The notes under the pieces: generated by a model | Databases searched by the model: none | The model's input: only the letters and a program-made list of their open reading frames with translations | Told to the model about the DNA's origin: nothing | Origin: Paraburkholderia haematera | GTDB lineage: Bacteria; Pseudomonadota; Gammaproteobacteria; Burkholderiales; Burkholderiaceae | Assembly (NCBI RefSeq): GCF_905220975.1 | Contig: NZ_CAJNBK010000033.1 | Coordinates: forward strand, 1 to 54,513 | Length of the DNA stretch: 54,513 nt | Direction: 5' to 3' | Made by a program: the position numbers and the translations under genes | Part shown: one piece after another, positions 39,945 through 47,780 of the stretch | How positions within the stretch are numbered: position 1 is the stretch's first letter | How the letters are laid out: each line of letters begins with the position of its first letter

Positions 39945-40430
39945 CTACGCGGGAACTTTCTCCGCCGCAGCCGCTTTAGCCGCTACCTCCGCGCTGGCCT
40001 GCGATTCCGCCTTTTTCTCATTTTCGCGCTCAGCGATGAAAGCGTCGCCGCGTTTCTTGAGCGTGCGCTGCAAGTCATCGTCAGTCCTGAACTGATCGAG
40101 CGCCCACAACAACGCGCCGGTCAGCGTGCCGCGATCCACCGGAAAATTAACCATCGAAACGATGCCGCCGAGTTCGATCAATTCGCGCGTGCGGGCCTTG
40201 CGTTGATCCTCGCGCCGTGCGCTCAGCATACGGGCCGCTTCGGCTTTCATCGCGTCGGCCTTCTGGTTAATTTTCTCCAGCCGGACCAGCTTGTCTAGCT
40301 GGCGGGACTCCTGTGCGGTGGGATTCGCAATCGCCGCCAGTTCGACCAGCAGCGATTGCGTAGCGGTTGGCGACTTCAAACCCTTGATGTACTGGACGTG
40401 TTCCGTGAGCCATTCGGCCTTTGCCATCAT
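39945..40430 (-). CDS. traD: TraD/MobC-like relaxosome accessory protein
   Basis: 161 residues. The central motif ARMLSARREDQRKARTRELI, ELGGIVSMVNFPVDRGTLTG, ALLWALDQF matches the small TraD/MobC proteins that accompany Ti-type TraA relaxases. An N-terminal coiled coil and an Ala/Glu/Lys-rich tail flank it. It is divergent from traA across the oriT candidate, which is where such relaxosome genes lie. It probably helps load the relaxase at oriT. AGGAG precedes the ATG. Confidence 0.75.
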   Translation of the reverse strand: MMAKAEWLTEHVQYIKGLKSPTATQSLLVELAAIANPTAQESRQLDKLVRLEKINQKADAMKAEAARMLSARREDQRKARTRELIELGGIVSMVNFPVDRGTLTGALLWALDQFRTDDDLQRTLKKRGDAFIAERENEKKAESQASAEVAAKAAAAEKVPA

Positions 40431-40648
40431 TTTTCTCCTGGATCAAATTCACGTTGCATCGAGCGACAGCGCAGACCGACCATTCGGCCCCTTCCTGCAA
40501 GCAATTCCGGATTATGAAAACCACAAAAGCGAGCTAGTAGGGAGGCGCGACCCGGCAGTATCTGGCGAGCAAAGCGAGTCAAAGCGCGCTTCCGCGTTTC
40601 TATGCTAGCATAGAAACAGCTTATGATAAGACTAATGCCCAGCCGCCA
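40431..40648. other. Candidate oriT region
   Basis: 218 bases between the divergent traD-like and relaxase genes. On the minus strand GGGTCGCGCCTCCC (40540-40553) resembles the TGCGCCCTCCC nic core of RSF1010-like MOBQ origins, though with one base fewer. If so, the first DNA transferred would be the traD-like, ParB-like and klcA side, as expected of a leading region. Direct repeats GCGAG-CAAAGCGAG-TCAAAGCGCG (40566-40588) and a perfect 20-bp palindrome follow. The nick site itself is not proven. Confidence 0.5.
40597..40616. promoter_or_regulatory. Perfect 20-bp palindrome upstream of the relaxase gene
   Basis: TTTCTATGCTAGCATAGAAA reads the same on both strands and lies 33 bases before the traA start. 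It is probably an operator for a dimeric repressor of traA, or a relaxosome-protein site. No plasmid regulator with a known matching site was identified. Confidence 0.6.
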
Positions 40649-43474
40649 ATGTCAACGTACCATTTAAGCGTGAAAGCAGGCAGGAAGGCCGCTGCAGGGG
40701 AACACGCCAAATACATCGCGCGGAAGGATCACTACGCCTACATTTCTCGCGGGGGCAAGTTCGAGGAGCGCGGCGACCTGAAGATGACCGAGAGCGGCAA
40801 CATGCCAGCGTGGGCCGCCCACGACGCGAGCATTTTCTGGCAGGCGGCGGACATCTACGAGCGGGCAAACGGTCGGCCGTACACGGAGATCGAGGTTTCG
40901 ATTCCGCGCGAACTAGACGATGAACAGCGCGTCGCACTCGTTCGTGAGTTCGTTGAACACACGCTCGGCGAACGGCACGCGTACACCTGGGCAATTCACA
41001 ATCCGGCGGCAAGCGACGGACTGGAACAGCCGCACGCACACATCATGTTCACAGAACGCGTGAACGACGGCATCGCACGCGATCCGGCGCAATACTTCAA
41101 GCGCTGGAATGCGAAGGAACCGGAAAAAGGCGGGGCAGGGAAAGATCGCTATCTGAGCAGCCGCCAGTTCGTCCGCGACGTGCGGGAAGAATGGGCAGTC
41201 ACGGCCAATCACTTCATGGCGCGTGCGGGCATCGAGGCCCGTATCGATCATCGCAGTTACCGGACCCTCGGCATCGAGCTGGAGCCGTCAGTAAAAGTGG
41301 GCGTCGCGCGCTACGCCGGTGAGCGTGGCGTGATGGCCGGCGTGCTCGAAGAGAATCGCCAACGCGCGTACCGCAATGGGCAGCGGCTGCTCATCAATCC
41401 GGCGATCGGTGTCGCCGCCCTGACGATCAATCAATCCACCTTCTCACGTCGCGACGTCGAGCAATTCGTCTTTCGCAATACCGACGGCGCCGAGCAGTTC
41501 CGGCAGGTTTACGCGCGCCTGATGAATTCGAAGGAACTGCTGGCACTGAAGGATACGGGCAGGGACGGAGAGTGGTTCACGTCGGCGGATCTGCGTGCGA
41601 TCGAGGTGCGACTGGTCGAACGTGCGCGCGAAATGAGTCGCGCCAGCGACAGTGCAGTGGGCGACGCCGCAGTGCGCGAAATGCTGCGCGCAACCCGAAA
41701 ATTCAATGCGGGACAGGATGCGGCTTTTGTCGCGCTCGCCAGCAGCGCCCATCTGGTGGTGGTGAATGGTGCGGCGGGGACCGGGAAGAGTTATGTGCTC
41801 GCGGCCGCACGCGAAGCGCTCGAGGCGGACGGCCTGCGCGTGATCGGCGCGGCCTTGCAGGGCAAGACGGCCGACGACATGCAGCGTGACGCCGGCATCG
41901 CGAGCCGGACGCTGCACAGTCTGCTTTCGGGCATCGAGCGTGGCGCGGTCACCCTGGACACGAAAACCGTTCTGGTGATCGACGAAGCCGGGATGGTCGG
42001 CTCGAGGCAGATGGAGAAACTGCTAGGCCACGCGCAGACGACCGGGGCGCGTGTGCGCCTGGTGGGCGACGCATGGCAGCTGCATGCGGTCGACGCCGGC
42101 GATGCTTTCCGCGCAGTGTCGCGCGAAGCGGCCGCAGCAAACCGCCTCGAAAGCCTGACCGAGATCAAGCGGCAGAACGAGCCTTGGCAGCGGGAAGCAA
42201 CGTCGGCGCTGGCCCGGCACGATGTGTCAACGGCCGTGTCCGCGTATGCGGAGCGCGGTGGCGTACAACTGTATTCGACCGTCGCCGACGCGCGCGAACA
42301 GCTGATCGCGCAGTGGCAGGATGATCGCCGGGTCAGTCCCGGCAAGACCCAGCTGCTGCTGACGCATACCAACGAAGAGCGCTGCGCGCTGAATGCGCGC
42401 GTGCGCGAATTGCGACGGGCTGCCGGTGAACTGGGCGCCGAACAAACCGTGCGGTCCGAGGACCGACACATCGCGATCGCCGCAGGCGAGCGGATCATGT
42501 TCCTGCAGAACGAATACGTGATGCAGGTCAAGAACGGGACGCTGGGCACAGTCGAACAGATCGAAATGCCTGACAGGAAAGCGCCCGGCGCCGTCCTGCA
42601 CGTGCGGCTCGATGATGGCCGACAGCTCGCGGTCGATACGGCGCAGTACGGCCACTTCGATCACGGTTATGCGCTCACGGTCCACAAGAGCCAGGGTGTG
42701 ACAGTCGATCGCGCATACGTGCTGGCCACGAAGAGCATGCACGCCGAGCTGGCCTACGTCGCAATGACGCGGCACAAGGAAAATCTGATTGTGGCGGCAG
42801 GACGGGACGAGTTCGCGGACGGCGCGGCGCTGATACGCAGCCTGTCGCGTGCTGACGAAAAATCGTTCAGCGCGCAACACGAGTTGCAGCCAGAGCGCGA
42901 TCGCCGTCCCGAACTGGGCTACCGGCACACGCTGAACCAGCGGCGCGTCGAATTCTCGAATGCACCGCGGCCTCAACGTGCGGAAAAACCGCTTGGCCGT
43001 GCAGTCGAGCAGTATGCCGATGCCCTCTCCGCCGCGTCGGCCGCAAACCGGACAGGCAAGCCGGTGCCCGCGAAGGATCGGGCGGCGCTGAAGCGGGCAA
43101 GTGTCGGACTGAACCGGCTCGATCCGGCGATGCGCCGCGAGATCCGCCACGTAGTCGAGCGAGATGATCGCGCCTGGCGCGCGCTCGTTGAGCTCAGCGG
43201 CCCCGCGCGGGCCGCGGCGCTTGTCAACGAGGTGGCACAGGCCCGAGCCGAGCGCGCCAGCATCGATACGTCGGGCGCCGGATACCCGCAAGCGTCGTCG
43301 CCAGCTACCGCGTCCCGGCGTTTCGCCGACCTGACGCCAGAAGAACGCCAGGGACGGCGCAACGAGTTCAAGGCTCAACTGCGCGAAGCTGCTGGCCAGC
43401 CGGTCGAGCGAGATAAACCACTGCGTGAGCGAACAGCATCGCGCGGGCGTGCCGGGCCAGAAATCGGTGATTAA
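40649..43474 (+). CDS. traA: Relaxase-helicase, MobA/MobL (MOBQ, Ti TraA-like)
   Basis: 941 residues. The N-terminal MobA/MobL relaxase domain (1-about 230) has MSTYHLSVKAGRKAAAGEHA and the metal-binding HxH in QPHAHIMFTERVNDG near residue 130. Residues of about 340-760 form a RecD/TraA-type helicase: P-loop VVNGAAGTGKSYVLAAAREA near 378, VLVIDEAGMVGSRQMEKL near 443 and YALTVHKSQGVTVDRAYVL near 680. The C-terminus (about 780-941) is Arg/Ala-rich. It nicks oriT, stays bound to the 5' end and unwinds the plasmid for transfer. Length is typical of TraA. Confidence 0.93.
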   Translation: MSTYHLSVKAGRKAAAGEHAKYIARKDHYAYISRGGKFEERGDLKMTESGNMPAWAAHDASIFWQAADIYERANGRPYTEIEVSIPRELDDEQRVALVREFVEHTLGERHAYTWAIHNPAASDGLEQPHAHIMFTERVNDGIARDPAQYFKRWNAKEPEKGGAGKDRYLSSRQFVRDVREEWAVTANHFMARAGIEARIDHRSYRTLGIELEPSVKVGVARYAGERGVMAGVLEENRQRAYRNGQRLLINPAIGVAALTINQSTFSRRDVEQFVFRNTDGAEQFRQVYARLMNSKELLALKDTGRDGEWFTSADLRAIEVRLVERAREMSRASDSAVGDAAVREMLRATRKFNAGQDAAFVALASSAHLVVVNGAAGTGKSYVLAAAREALEADGLRVIGAALQGKTADDMQRDAGIASRTLHSLLSGIERGAVTLDTKTVLVIDEAGMVGSRQMEKLLGHAQTTGARVRLVGDAWQLHAVDAGDAFRAVSREAAAANRLESLTEIKRQNEPWQREATSALARHDVSTAVSAYAERGGVQLYSTVADAREQLIAQWQDDRRVSPGKTQLLLTHTNEERCALNARVRELRRAAGELGAEQTVRSEDRHIAIAAGERIMFLQNEYVMQVKNGTLGTVEQIEMPDRKAPGAVLHVRLDDGRQLAVDTAQYGHFDHGYALTVHKSQGVTVDRAYVLATKSMHAELAYVAMTRHKENLIVAAGRDEFADGAALIRSLSRADEKSFSAQHELQPERDRRPELGYRHTLNQRRVEFSNAPRPQRAEKPLGRAVEQYADALSAASAANRTGKPVPAKDRAALKRASVGLNRLDPAMRREIRHVVERDDRAWRALVELSGPARAAALVNEVAQARAERASIDTSGAGYPQASSPATASRRFADLTPEERQGRRNEFKAQLREAAGQPVERDKPLRERTASRGRAGPEIGD

Positions 43475-43475
43475 T

Positions 43476-43495
43476 CCGATTATCGGGATAATCGG
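43476..43495. terminator. Hairpin directly after traA
   Basis: CCGATTATC-GG-GATAATCGG is a perfect 9-bp stem beginning two bases after the traA stop codon. No T-tract follows, so it is more likely an mRNA-end structure or a protein-binding palindrome than a terminator. Confidence 0.45.
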
Positions 43496-43583
43496 CCAAC
43501 GTTGAATGAACCAATTGATTTGTAAACAGCACTATGTTTTTGGGTAATGCCCCTTCGCCGCCTCGGAATGGCGTTGTTTTATA

Positions 43584-43613
43584 GCCCGCACTTAACCAGG
43601 TGCGGCCTTTTTT
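43584..43613 (+). terminator. Intrinsic terminator downstream of traA
   Basis: CCGCAC / GTGCGG stem with an 8-base loop, extended by a GC pair, followed by TTTTTT on the plus strand. It lies about 110 bases past the traA stop. Confidence 0.85.
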
Positions 43614-43751
43614 ATCGCCGTTTCTGCGTATAAATATCCAATGCCACTTGATATTTTCGCGATGGCGAATTATTGCCTTTTCTGGAGACTTCTTGGGGCC
43701 TTGGTGAGCAATAACGCTTGCAGGGCAATCAGGCGAGCACGCGAGCGCGTT

Positions 43752-43998
43752 GATTTACGGGTGCGACGCAGGCGCGCCCGTAAATCTTTTATCGCGCACT
43801 TAGGGATTCGGCGGCCAGAGGCCGGCGTAGCCCTTAGTGCCTGCCCCGTAGAAGTCTTCGTGAACGGTTTTGGTTTCTTCCGTCCTCTTTGAGGACTGGA
43901 TAGAAGCGTGCGTAGCACGCGCAGGCCGACGCAGAGCGTCGGGGCGAAGGACCGTAGGTCCGGAGGGTAGGCGCTTTTTGAAGCGTAGCCGAAACGCT
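43752..43998. repeat. Array of short hairpins between traA and oriV
   Basis: At least six hairpins in 250 bases: 43752-43786 (14-bp stem GATTTACGGG..., then TTTT), 43882-43896 (GTCCTC-TTT-GAGGAC), 43906-43920 (GCGTGC-GTA-GCACGC), 43926-43942 (CCGACGC-AGA-GCGTCGG), 43949-43961 (GGACC-GTA-GGTCC), 43972-43985 and 43982-43998. Four have three-base loops. Two short open frames cross here on opposite strands, but neither looks coding. The array could be single-strand initiation or primosome sites next to oriV, or a structured RNA. Confidence 0.6.
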
Positions 43999-44040
43999 AT
44001 CGCGTAATGATGTCCAAACCGGCGTTGAATGCCGTGGGCA

Positions 44041-44071
44041 AGGTTTGTAAATAGGTTTGTAGAGGTTTGTA
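44041..44071 (+). repeat. Short direct repeats AGGTTTGTA next to oriV
   Basis: Three exact copies of AGGTTTGTA at 44041, 44053 and 44063, and a variant AGGTTTGCG near 44096. Spacing of 10-12 bases puts them on one face of the helix. They are distinct from the TGACG iterons and may bind a second protein or form the AT-rich melting side. Confidence 0.6.
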
Positions 44072-44111
44072 TACGCGCGAAAGCCTTACCAGGAACAGGT
44101 TTGCGGCGCAT

Positions 44112-44210
44112 TCATCTGACGTTTTCCCACTGAAAAATGACGTTTACCCACTTAGTCGGGCGGATTCCCACTGTTGTCCACAGGCATCTATTCTGACGTT
44201 TTCCCACTGG
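44112..44210 (+). repeat. oriV iteron cluster with DnaA-box-like site
   Basis: Copies of the iteron: TCTGACGTTTTCCCACTG at 44114-44131, TGACGTTTACCCACTT at 44138-44153, a degenerate GGATTCCCACTG at 44161-44172 and TTCTGACGTTTTCCCACTG at 44191-44209. TTGTCCACA (44174-44182) is one mismatch from a consensus DnaA box. This is the densest iteron cluster on the plasmid and the best candidate for oriV. On the circle it is 10.3 kb from the rep gene, with the defence genes between. Confidence 0.8.
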
Positions 44211-44299
44211 CTGTCAGTGAGAAACGAATATTAGCGCGCTTATCGGCGCTGACCACCCGCGCGGGCGGTGGCTCCAGTGACTTGGTCGTAAGCGTGATC

Positions 44300-44692
44300 T
44301 CACTCATGATCTTGCAGGGGTTCGGTCTGGCCAGCCCTCACCGCGATGGCCTTCGCAAGAAGCGCGTCAAACTCGGCCTGCGTGTTCGCTTCGACCTCGA
44401 TGTCCCCAACCTTGAGGCGTAGCTTGCGGCCGGCACGCCCCTGCAGCCAGGCGACCGCAGCGCTCCCGAGTACTGGACCGATCACCTGCGCGAGCGGAAT
44501 GACGAACTCGCCCACCAAACCTCCGCTGGCACCGACAGTATCCATCGTGAACGCTACGGCGCTGACCCGAGTGCCATCAGCCCGCACCAGATGGTAGAAC
44601 TGCCGCAGTTCGGCTTGGTATCCAGGGCTGAAGGCGGCTTGATCGTCTTCTGACCTCACCAAGGTCAGGCGCAGGGTTGCAGCTGGGGCCAT
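44300..44692 (-). CDS. Small membrane protein resembling EACC1-type conflict-system component
   Basis: 130 residues. An N-terminal beta-rich part (LRLTLVRSEDDQAAFSPGYQ) is followed by a hydrophobic segment (IPLAQVIGPVLGSAAVAWL), then a basic stretch and a small domain (RKLRLKVGDIEVEANTQAEF, DALLAKAI). The order and the RK-hydrophobic-DIEVEA pattern resemble effector-associated constant components (EACC1) of bacterial conflict systems; I recall the pattern and could not test it. AAAGGAGA precedes the ATG. It lies 180 bases after the DUF499 gene on the same strand. Confidence 0.45.
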   Translation of the reverse strand: MAPAATLRLTLVRSEDDQAAFSPGYQAELRQFYHLVRADGTRVSAVAFTMDTVGASGGLVGEFVIPLAQVIGPVLGSAAVAWLQGRAGRKLRLKVGDIEVEANTQAEFDALLAKAIAVRAGQTEPLQDHE

Positions 44693-44871
44693 GGCATCTC
44701 CTTTAAGCGTAGATCATCACTGCTATCAGCTGACACATTACCGTTTGGTGCCCTGCACGGACTAGGCAGCGCTCCTGTTTCGTGCGGCTTTTACCGAGAA
44801 GTCGAGCCCGTGCGGCAGTGTTGGCTGATAAACGAGCGCGCCATCGTTTTTCGAGCGCTAAGCTGGCCTGT

Positions 44872-47769
44872 TTAGCTCTCGAACCCGCTGCTGTCCTTGA
44901 ATCCTAGATGTGCGCAGTTTTCGCGCACTGCGCGTTGCAGGTTCTCATCGAACGCCCCGTCCGTCTCCGCGTTGATCTCGATGGACACGCGGATTTTCGT
45001 ATCCGCTCGTCTCGCGAAGAGCATCAACACCTCGTCGACGATTTCCCCAAAATCGAACTTTGCCCGTGCGGGATCGATGTCCACCGTGCCAAAGAACAGG
45101 CGCTTCGCAGGGGCTGACGATGTGACGCTCACTCCGGACACGGCCGTCGCACCTGCGCCGAGGTTTGCGCCATTCGACGCGCCACCGGACGGTTTCCCCG
45201 GGAATTGTGTTCCGGTCTGCGCGCTGGTGCCACCGGATGAAGTGTCGTCGCTGCCAGCGCCCTGAGGCACCGAGCGAGCGCGCTCCTCTTCAAGCAGCAC
45301 GGCGGCAAACGCCGCTGCGGCCTGCGGCTCCACTACGAGCAACGAATCGTCCAGAATGGGCGAGGTGCCCTTGCCAAACGTGAACCCTACGAACCCATCG
45401 CCGTCGCGGCCGTAAGCCAGCCCGAAAAAGTCGCGCGAGGACGCGCCGGCGGCCACCGTCATGCGCAACACATCTGCGTCGCGCAGCCTTGGCAGATAAA
45501 GGTAAGCGCAGGACTTCTGCCATACCTCGAGCGCGCCGACCGCATTGCAGTCGTCCTTCCAGAACCAGTTACGCATTAGCGTGGACAGATGAATGGGAGA
45601 CCACTCCGTGATCAAGAGCTCATTCTCTTTAAGAATCCGCTCGATCTCCTGCGTGCGGTTGGCTGCGGCCGGATTGACCTGAAAGTGCTCCCACTCCACT
45701 TCGCCCACGCCACTGCCCGGTTTCGCCTGTTGCATCGGGGCCAGCAGCCATTTGTAGCACTCTTTGATCATGCGTCCCAACGCCTCGTTGGTATCGTCCA
45801 AGCTCTTGCTGGCTTGCTTGGATTGCAACTGGTCGAGATTGAGGCGCGCTTCCTTGACGTCGGCGACGATCGATTGCCACGCCAACACCGATCGGACCTG
45901 GTCCTTTAACCGCCCCAGGCTGTCTGCGTCGGCAGCCAAAAAGATCAGGCGATTTTGCTTTTGGCGCGGCTGTTCGCCGCGGTGCTTGAGAATTGCCGTT
46001 GCGCGCTCAATGGCCAGTCGATCGGTGGTTCGACTGAATGGGGCCACAGGCGGTAAGACAACCAAGCGCAACGCCCAATCGTCGGGGATGTCGGCGCTGT
46101 GCGTGAATACGTGCACACCTTCGAAGAGGCCGGGCGCGAAACGCAGCTTTTCCCGGATCAGCGGAAACACATCTTCTTGGTCGTCGAAGCGGCGCTTGCG
46201 GTCTTCCATTTCGCGGCGCAGGTTGGGGCGCGTGTCAAACCAATACCGATTGTTCGCATTGTTCAAATATTGCAAGCGGTCGACAATGGCCCGGACGCCG
46301 TCCTTGTAGTGCCCGAGTACTTGTCCCGGCTGCACGGCGCCCAGCAACAGCCGTTCAAGCTCCAGTCCTCGGTGATGTTTCGCCCCCCCCACCGTTCCCG
46401 CATCTGGCGCACTGCCAAGGAATATTGTGCGTGCGAGGCGCCGGCAGGCTTGAATGGCGCCGAGAATCGGCTTGACACTGTCGAGTTCGGTCGTGGCCGC
46501 CCGCTCGCCGTCGATGTCGCGCTCCAACACCGGATCCCAGCCCTGCGGCAGGTAATAAATGGCCTCATTACGGGTGTCCGGGTCGTAGAGCGGTAGGCTC
46601 GCCGGTTGGATCAACAGGTCATTGTTGCCGTCCTTCCACAGCCGGTGGATCACTTTGGCCATCAGCTTCAAAACGCCCCGCGTGCGCTGGAAATTGTCCA
46701 GCGAAGACCAGTCCTCATAGAGCCGATCGAACACTTCCGGATGAATGGGGTAGGCGCGTTTGAGGCGCTCGAAATAGTGGCTGTCGCGAGTTTCTGGCGG
46801 AAACTCCGAGTTGTTGTCCGCGTAGAGGTCCGCATAGGCGCGGCACACTTCTTCCGCGGCCAGCCGATCGTTGATGTCCGCGAACAAACGACGGCGCACA
46901 ATTTCAAAAGCCTCTTCAGTTGCCACCGGCTTCCAGAGGGCTTGTACGCGTCCGAAGTAATGCGACAGCGCGGCCAGCGCCGCGACGCCCTTCTGGCTGC
47001 CCGCCTCTTTGTCGGACTCCGGCAACGACGCGAGCAGCACCGCGTTCGGGACGGCTTTCACCGCTTCCGTCAGCGCTTGGACAAAGGACAAGTTGGAATC
47101 GAAGGTGCCGCCCGAGACCGACCGCCCTTCTTCAAACTGCCGGATATAGGCGACCAACTCGTCGATGAGCACGACGCACGGCGCGTGCTCGGCGAGAAGC
47201 TGTGCGAGCACCTCCTTGCCGGGCGACGTGCCCGACTCATCGGCGCCCCGCACGCGCGCATAAGCGTCAGAGCCGCCCAACTGCCACGCTAATTCTCCCC
47301 ACATGGTATTGACTTTGACGCCATTGTCTTCCGTTCCGCGTCGCTGCGGCTGGTTGGGCGACAAGCGGATCCCGTCGAGCACCGCGATGCGCGCGCGCGG
47401 CAATTCGGTGATGTGCGCCGCGTCGAGAATCGGTGGGATCCCTTGCAGCGTGCTCGCAGTCTTCTCGCCCTTGGCCAGGTGATAAACCGCCAGCATCGTA
47501 TGGGTCTTGCCGCCGCCGAACGCCGTCTGCAGTTGAATAACGGGATCCCCACCCTTGCCGGTTAGCCGCTTGACCACCGAGTCGAGCAGCAAACGCATAC
47601 CTTCGGTCACGAAGGTGCGCTGGAAGAATAACGTTGGATCTTGGTATTCGGGTGTCGCCGTACCCTCATGGACCCGAGAAATATCCGCAGCAAACTCAGC
47701 TTGCTGGAAAGTGCCCTTCAACACGTCTTCGTGCGGGACTGCAATGGCGCGCCAATTCTTCAAACTCAT
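44872..47769 (-). CDS. DUF499 AAA-type ATPase, defence system component
   Basis: 965 residues. The N-terminal signature is VPHEDVLKGTFQQAEFAADI, then YQDPTLFFQRTFVTEGM. The P-loop is VIQLQTAFGGGKTHTMLAVY near residue 86, and a Walker B-like CVVLIDELVAYIRQFEEGRS is near 200. These identify DUF499 (large P-loop ATPases). The C-terminal third is variable, with a Ser/Gly/Thr-rich linker (about 840-890). DUF499 is known to co-occur with DUF1156 methyltransferases and helicases in defence islands. It follows the methyltransferase gene by 11 bases and is the last gene of the operon. Confidence 0.88.
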   Translation of the reverse strand: MSLKNWRAIAVPHEDVLKGTFQQAEFAADISRVHEGTATPEYQDPTLFFQRTFVTEGMRLLLDSVVKRLTGKGGDPVIQLQTAFGGGKTHTMLAVYHLAKGEKTASTLQGIPPILDAAHITELPRARIAVLDGIRLSPNQPQRRGTEDNGVKVNTMWGELAWQLGGSDAYARVRGADESGTSPGKEVLAQLLAEHAPCVVLIDELVAYIRQFEEGRSVSGGTFDSNLSFVQALTEAVKAVPNAVLLASLPESDKEAGSQKGVAALAALSHYFGRVQALWKPVATEEAFEIVRRRLFADINDRLAAEEVCRAYADLYADNNSEFPPETRDSHYFERLKRAYPIHPEVFDRLYEDWSSLDNFQRTRGVLKLMAKVIHRLWKDGNNDLLIQPASLPLYDPDTRNEAIYYLPQGWDPVLERDIDGERAATTELDSVKPILGAIQACRRLARTIFLGSAPDAGTVGGAKHHRGLELERLLLGAVQPGQVLGHYKDGVRAIVDRLQYLNNANNRYWFDTRPNLRREMEDRKRRFDDQEDVFPLIREKLRFAPGLFEGVHVFTHSADIPDDWALRLVVLPPVAPFSRTTDRLAIERATAILKHRGEQPRQKQNRLIFLAADADSLGRLKDQVRSVLAWQSIVADVKEARLNLDQLQSKQASKSLDDTNEALGRMIKECYKWLLAPMQQAKPGSGVGEVEWEHFQVNPAAANRTQEIERILKENELLITEWSPIHLSTLMRNWFWKDDCNAVGALEVWQKSCAYLYLPRLRDADVLRMTVAAGASSRDFFGLAYGRDGDGFVGFTFGKGTSPILDDSLLVVEPQAAAAFAAVLLEEERARSVPQGAGSDDTSSGGTSAQTGTQFPGKPSGGASNGANLGAGATAVSGVSVTSSAPAKRLFFGTVDIDPARAKFDFGEIVDEVLMLFARRADTKIRVSIEINAETDGAFDENLQRAVRENCAHLGFKDSSGFES

Positions 47770-47780
47770 GGTCTACTCGC

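Noticed and set aside
42227..43378. Minus-strand frame of 383 residues opposite traA
   Set aside because: Antisense to the relaxase helicase domain, no motif or start signal.
43641..43918. Two overlapping short frames on opposite strands
   Set aside because: Both are rich in Arg/Ala created by the hairpin array, with no ribosome-binding site or family; I prefer the structural interpretation.
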